Source: UBA4655 sp964585575 (GTDB lineage Bacteria > Planctomycetota > Planctomycetia > Pirellulales > UBA1268). From it: a DNA stretch of 26,868 nucleotides. The translations under genes were made by a program, and so were the position numbers. Below are positions 24,497 through 26,868 of this stretch, piece after piece (the first letter of the stretch is position 1; every line of letters begins with the position of its first letter). The stretch is from assembly GCA_964585575.1 (NCBI GenBank), contig CAZPEM010000030.1, positions 1 to 26,868 of the forward strand. Direction: 5' to 3'. The notes beneath the pieces were generated by a model. It searched no databases. It had not been told where the DNA came from and worked only from the letters and a program-made list of their open reading frames with translations.

Positions 24497-25046
24497 CCTC
24501 ACCGCCGTCATCCATGCGTTGACGGACCTGTTCGATCGCCTGTCGTTGCCGTATGCCATCATGGGTGGCATCGCGGTTCGGGCACACGGGCTCCCACGGC
24601 CGACCTTCGACGTGGACTTCACGCTCGCCATACCGCGGTCGCGACTGCTCGAACTCTTCGAGGCGATCGAGAGCTTGGGCTACACGGTGCCCGATCACCA
24701 TGCACGCGGATGGGTCGACGAGGTCGGGGGCATGCCTCTGGTCAAGGTGCGGCTCTACCTGGACGGACGCGGCATCGACGCCGACGTCTTTCTGGCCGAG
24801 ACGGACTTTCAGCAGGAAGTACTCGACCGCCGGATCACGGCCGACGTCGAGGGGCGGCGATTGCAGATGGTTACGCCGGAGGATCTGATTCTTTTCAAGC
24901 TTGTCGCCGCGCGGCCACGCGACATGATCGACGTCCAGGACGTCCTCTTCATGCAGGGAACGCTCGACGAAGCTTATATGCGACGCTGGGCGGAGCCGCT
25001 GGGCGTCGCCGAGAAGCTCGAAGAGGCACTCGCGAGCCGGCCCTGA
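24489..25046 (+). CDS. Nucleotidyltransferase-fold protein (AbiEii/DUF6036-like)
   Basis: A 185-aa protein with the marks of a minimal nucleotidyltransferase: MGGIAVRAHG (G26 and G27), the metal-binding pair FDVDF (D41, D43), and a third acidic site at GIDADV (D97 or D99). The later segment TPEDLILFKLVAARPRDMIDVQD is typical of AbiEii/DUF6036-type proteins. Such proteins transfer nucleotides to a target, often tRNA or protein, in type IV or related toxin systems, but housekeeping roles also exist. It overlaps the small upstream gene by 8 nt. Cytosolic; no signal peptide. The target cannot be inferred from sequence. Confidence 0.85.
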   Translation: MTDLTAVIHALTDLFDRLSLPYAIMGGIAVRAHGLPRPTFDVDFTLAIPRSRLLELFEAIESLGYTVPDHHARGWVDEVGGMPLVKVRLYLDGRGIDADVFLAETDFQQEVLDRRITADVEGRRLQMVTPEDLILFKLVAARPRDMIDVQDVLFMQGTLDEAYMRRWAEPLGVAEKLEEALASRP

Positions 25047-25132
25047 ATCGGGTGGCAGGCTCGTCTGCCGCTCCGTCGGCCTCGCGGCATTCGGCAGCCA
25101 GGGCTGCGGAGCATTTTTCGTTCGCGAACCTT

Positions 25133-25162
25133 GTTTCAGTCGCGGGCGTTTCAGTCGCGGGC
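25133..25162. repeat. 15-bp perfect tandem duplication over a stop codon
   Basis: Two identical copies of a 15-bp unit (GTTTCAGTCGCGGGC on the plus strand) at 25133-25147 and 25148-25162. On the minus strand each reads GCC-CGC-GAC-TGA-AAC, so the last three codons and the stop of the neighbouring gene are duplicated in frame. Confidence 0.85.
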
Positions 25163-25976
25163 TTCCCGGCGGCCTGCCTGCGCCCACCAGGCCCGGAGCG
25201 TCTTCACGCCCGCCATGGCCTGTTCATGCTGCAGGGCGGCGGGCTGCATGTGCTTGGCATTCGATGCCATCGCCTCCCGCACGGCCTGGGCGTGTGCCCG
25301 CGGGTCGGCGGCCCGGATGGCCTCTGGATTGCCGTCCGGGGGATAGAAGGCCTGGGAGTCCACGTTCGTGGCGATCTCATCCGTGAAGCCCAGTTGCTTC
25401 CTGGCGATCGTGCGCGGCTCCGGCCCACTCGAGCAGGAGCGGCAGGGAGGCGGCGCGGGCCTGCGGGCCCGACACGTGCCCGAGCAGAAAAAGCCGGCCG
25501 CGGGCGTCGGCCTCGCGGAGGAGTTCCGGCATCTCCGCGCCGGCGTCGGTCGTGCCGGCCACGAGCAGCTCGATCACCCGCGCGGCAGCCACCGGCTGGA
25601 AGGAGACGGGATGCCCGGAGACGGCGTAGGCCTCCCGGTCGGGCAGCTTCGTGGCCAGCCAGATTCCCTCCTCGCCCTCCCGGAATCGATGCACACCTTT
25701 CGCACCCCGATGGGTCGCGACCAACCGGATCGTCGCATCCTTCGGCGTGTCGCCCTTGAGCACCGCGGCGACCTCGACCACCACGACGTCGCTGTTGACG
25801 TCGAGCGGCTCGACGGCCGCGACCTTGCCGCGAACGATCGCATCGGCCTTGCTCACCGCATCCCGCACAGGGATGGCCTTCCAGCTCGTGGCCGAGGCTT
25901 CACCGGCCAGGGCGATCGCCGCCAGGATCACGATCACGGCCCGGGCTCCGCGTGATGCGATGGTTTTGCTCGTCAC
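25151..25976 (-). pseudogene. Secreted protein gene interrupted by a frameshift
   Basis: The reading frame starts at a GTG (25976) with AAGGAG 7 nt upstream and a signal peptide (RAVIVILAAIALAGEASA). It continues through about 190 residues of an exported protein I do not recognise (KADAIVRGKVAAVEP, LKGDTPKDATIRLVATH, GEEGIWLATKLPDREAYAVS) to a stop at 25377. Just before that stop, the frame shifted by one base gives a protein-like continuation (RTIARKQLGFTDEIATNVDS, then FYPPDGNPEAI) to a stop at 25151. One extra base in about 25380-25425 would explain this. It may be a true mutation, an assembly error, or two separate genes; no slippery site was seen. Confidence 0.6.
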
Positions 25977-25983
25977 GCTGCTG

Positions 25984-25989
25984 CTCCTT
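25984..25989 (-). promoter_or_regulatory. Ribosome binding site of the frameshifted secreted-protein gene
   Basis: AAGGAG on the minus strand, 7 nt before the GTG at 25976. It sets the start so that the protein begins shortly before its signal peptide; the longer upstream start would add 27 polar residues. Confidence 0.7.
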
Positions 25990-26082
25990 TTTCGGGTGGT
26001 GGTTTCGTTCTTGTTCAAGCTCGCATCACGGCCCGCGACGGGCCTGGCCGACGACACGGAGATGACGACACGGAGATCATGC

Positions 26083-26711
26083 TCATTTGGGCCGCCCGCT
26101 CCGCTGCCGCTCTTCGAGCCACGCTGGGATCACGAAGTCGTCGGTCGCGCTGCCGTCGGGCTCGGCGATGAACTCCAGCGTCTCGACGAGCGGGATCTCG
26201 ACATCGCGCTTTTCGATCAGGGCGGAGAGCGTCTTGCGGGAGATTTTCTTGAGGCTGGGGAGCGAAAGTGGGCCTTTGCGCGTGGCGAGGGCTTTGGCAA
26301 CGACGACGGAGTCGGGGGTGTCGAGGGTGGTGATCTTGGGGAGTTGCCCGTCCCATTTCGGGTTGGCAGCAAGCACCTCGGCGGTGGCGGCATCGAGCCT
26401 GGTCAGGCTGGGAAGTTGCCCGTCCCCTTGTCGATGGAAGTCAGGCCATTCAGGGGCAGGCATCGGGATTCCGCCACTCCGAAACCGGAACGGCGCCGCG
26501 GGTTGGCCGGGCTGTTTCCGCCGGTCCCCACCACCACACTCACCCCCGGAAACTCCGTCGCCAACTTCCGGGCTTGTTCCGGCGTCAGGCTCTCGATCTT
26601 GTTCGTGTCCGCAGGCAACTCGTCGGCACGCACGGGAGCGATGCCGAGCAGCATCCCAGACACGAACAGGGCGACGGCTACCAGAAACAGATTCGACTTC
26701 GCGGTCGTCAT
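26083..26711 (-). pseudogene. Secreted leucine-rich-repeat-like protein, frame-broken
   Basis: The first frame starts at an ATG (26711) with a signal peptide (FLVAVALFVSGMLLGIAPVRA), then IESLTPEQARKLATEFPGV and a repeat start LPLNGLTSIDK, ending at a stop at 26403. A second frame (from about 26463 to the stop at 26083) continues with three repeats of about 25 residues, each opened by an LPxLxxL(D/S)-type motif: LPSLTRLDAATAEVLA, LPKITTLDTPDSVVVAKALA and LPSLKKISRKTLSALIEK. The two frames overlap by about 60 nt. The repeat at the junction is too short, which fits a deletion with loss of frame. Similar secreted repeat proteins are common in planctomycetes, function unknown. Confidence 0.6.
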
Positions 26712-26868
26712 GGTGGGTCTCGGCGTTACTACCCGGAGCACGATGTTGTTGACTCGCGTTTTCAAATGACTGACACCCGTTCGCACGGAAGCCCGAGGCG
26801 CGAGCCGAGAGGTGCGTCAGGGTTGCGCGAATTCACCGGGTGGTTTGGCATTGCACTACTTACTGCAT
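26712..26868. other. Right-edge non-coding stretch
   Basis: No gene is supported here. The stretch includes GGAAGCCCGAGGCGCGAGCC (26800-26819), which resembles the AAGCCCGAGAGC-type units between rpsD and rpoA and the style of intergenic repeats in planctomycetes. With one copy visible this is only a hint. Confidence 0.3.

Noticed and set aside
25204..25428. A 74-codon minus-strand frame as a separate gene
   Set aside because: It is the third frame over the frameshifted secreted-protein gene, Pro/Arg/Ser-rich, and lacks a start signal; it is a shadow.

Overview
The window looks like part of a planctomycete chromosome, probably Planctomycetia and possibly Pirellulales. Three things point there: a DUF1549/DUF1553 gene next to a DUF1501 gene (families greatly expanded in planctomycetes), Tat-signal Gfo/Idh/MocA oxidoreductases, and ribosomal proteins with planctomycete-style insertions and tails. 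The DNA is G+C-rich by eye. No rRNA, tRNA, CRISPR array or insertion sequence was seen.

About 70% of the window is one long minus-strand block of translation genes, read from right to left. It starts with an EF-G gene (20677-22776). A clean promoter then precedes the fused S10-spc-alpha cluster: rpsJ-rplC-rplD-rplW-rplB-rpsS-rplV-rpsC-rplP-rpmC-rpsQ-rplN-rplX-rplE-rpsN-rpsH-rplF-rplR-rpsE-rplO-secY-adk-map-rpmJ-rpsM-rpsK-rpsD-rpoA-rplQ. Spacing is tight, with several ATGA-type overlaps and an unusually long 62-nt overlap between rpsC and rplP. Genes expected in this order but absent are rpmD (L30), infA (IF-1), and the str-operon partners rpsL, rpsG and tuf beside the EF-G gene. The EF-G itself has features of the EF-G2 (recycling-type) subfamily rather than the canonical translocase.

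Downstream of rplQ (positions 1-3470), on the same strand, lies a secreted DUF1549/DUF1553 protein with a cytochrome-like CxxCH motif, followed by a Tat-exported DUF1501 protein. The left edge carries diverged direct repeats and a long inverted repeat.

Upstream of the EF-G gene is a Tat-signal Gfo/Idh/MocA oxidoreductase only 31 nt away on the same strand. The last 2.6 kb (24.2-26.9 kb) is accessory in character. It has a two-gene plus-strand unit (a 75-aa helical protein overlapping a DxD nucleotidyltransferase-fold protein, toxin/antitoxin-like in layout), then two minus-strand secreted-protein genes that both appear broken by frameshifts. One of these has leucine-rich-type repeats.

The best candidates for something new are the two-gene nucleotidyltransferase module, the EF-G2-like gene at the head of the ribosomal super-operon, and the rpsC/rplP overlap.
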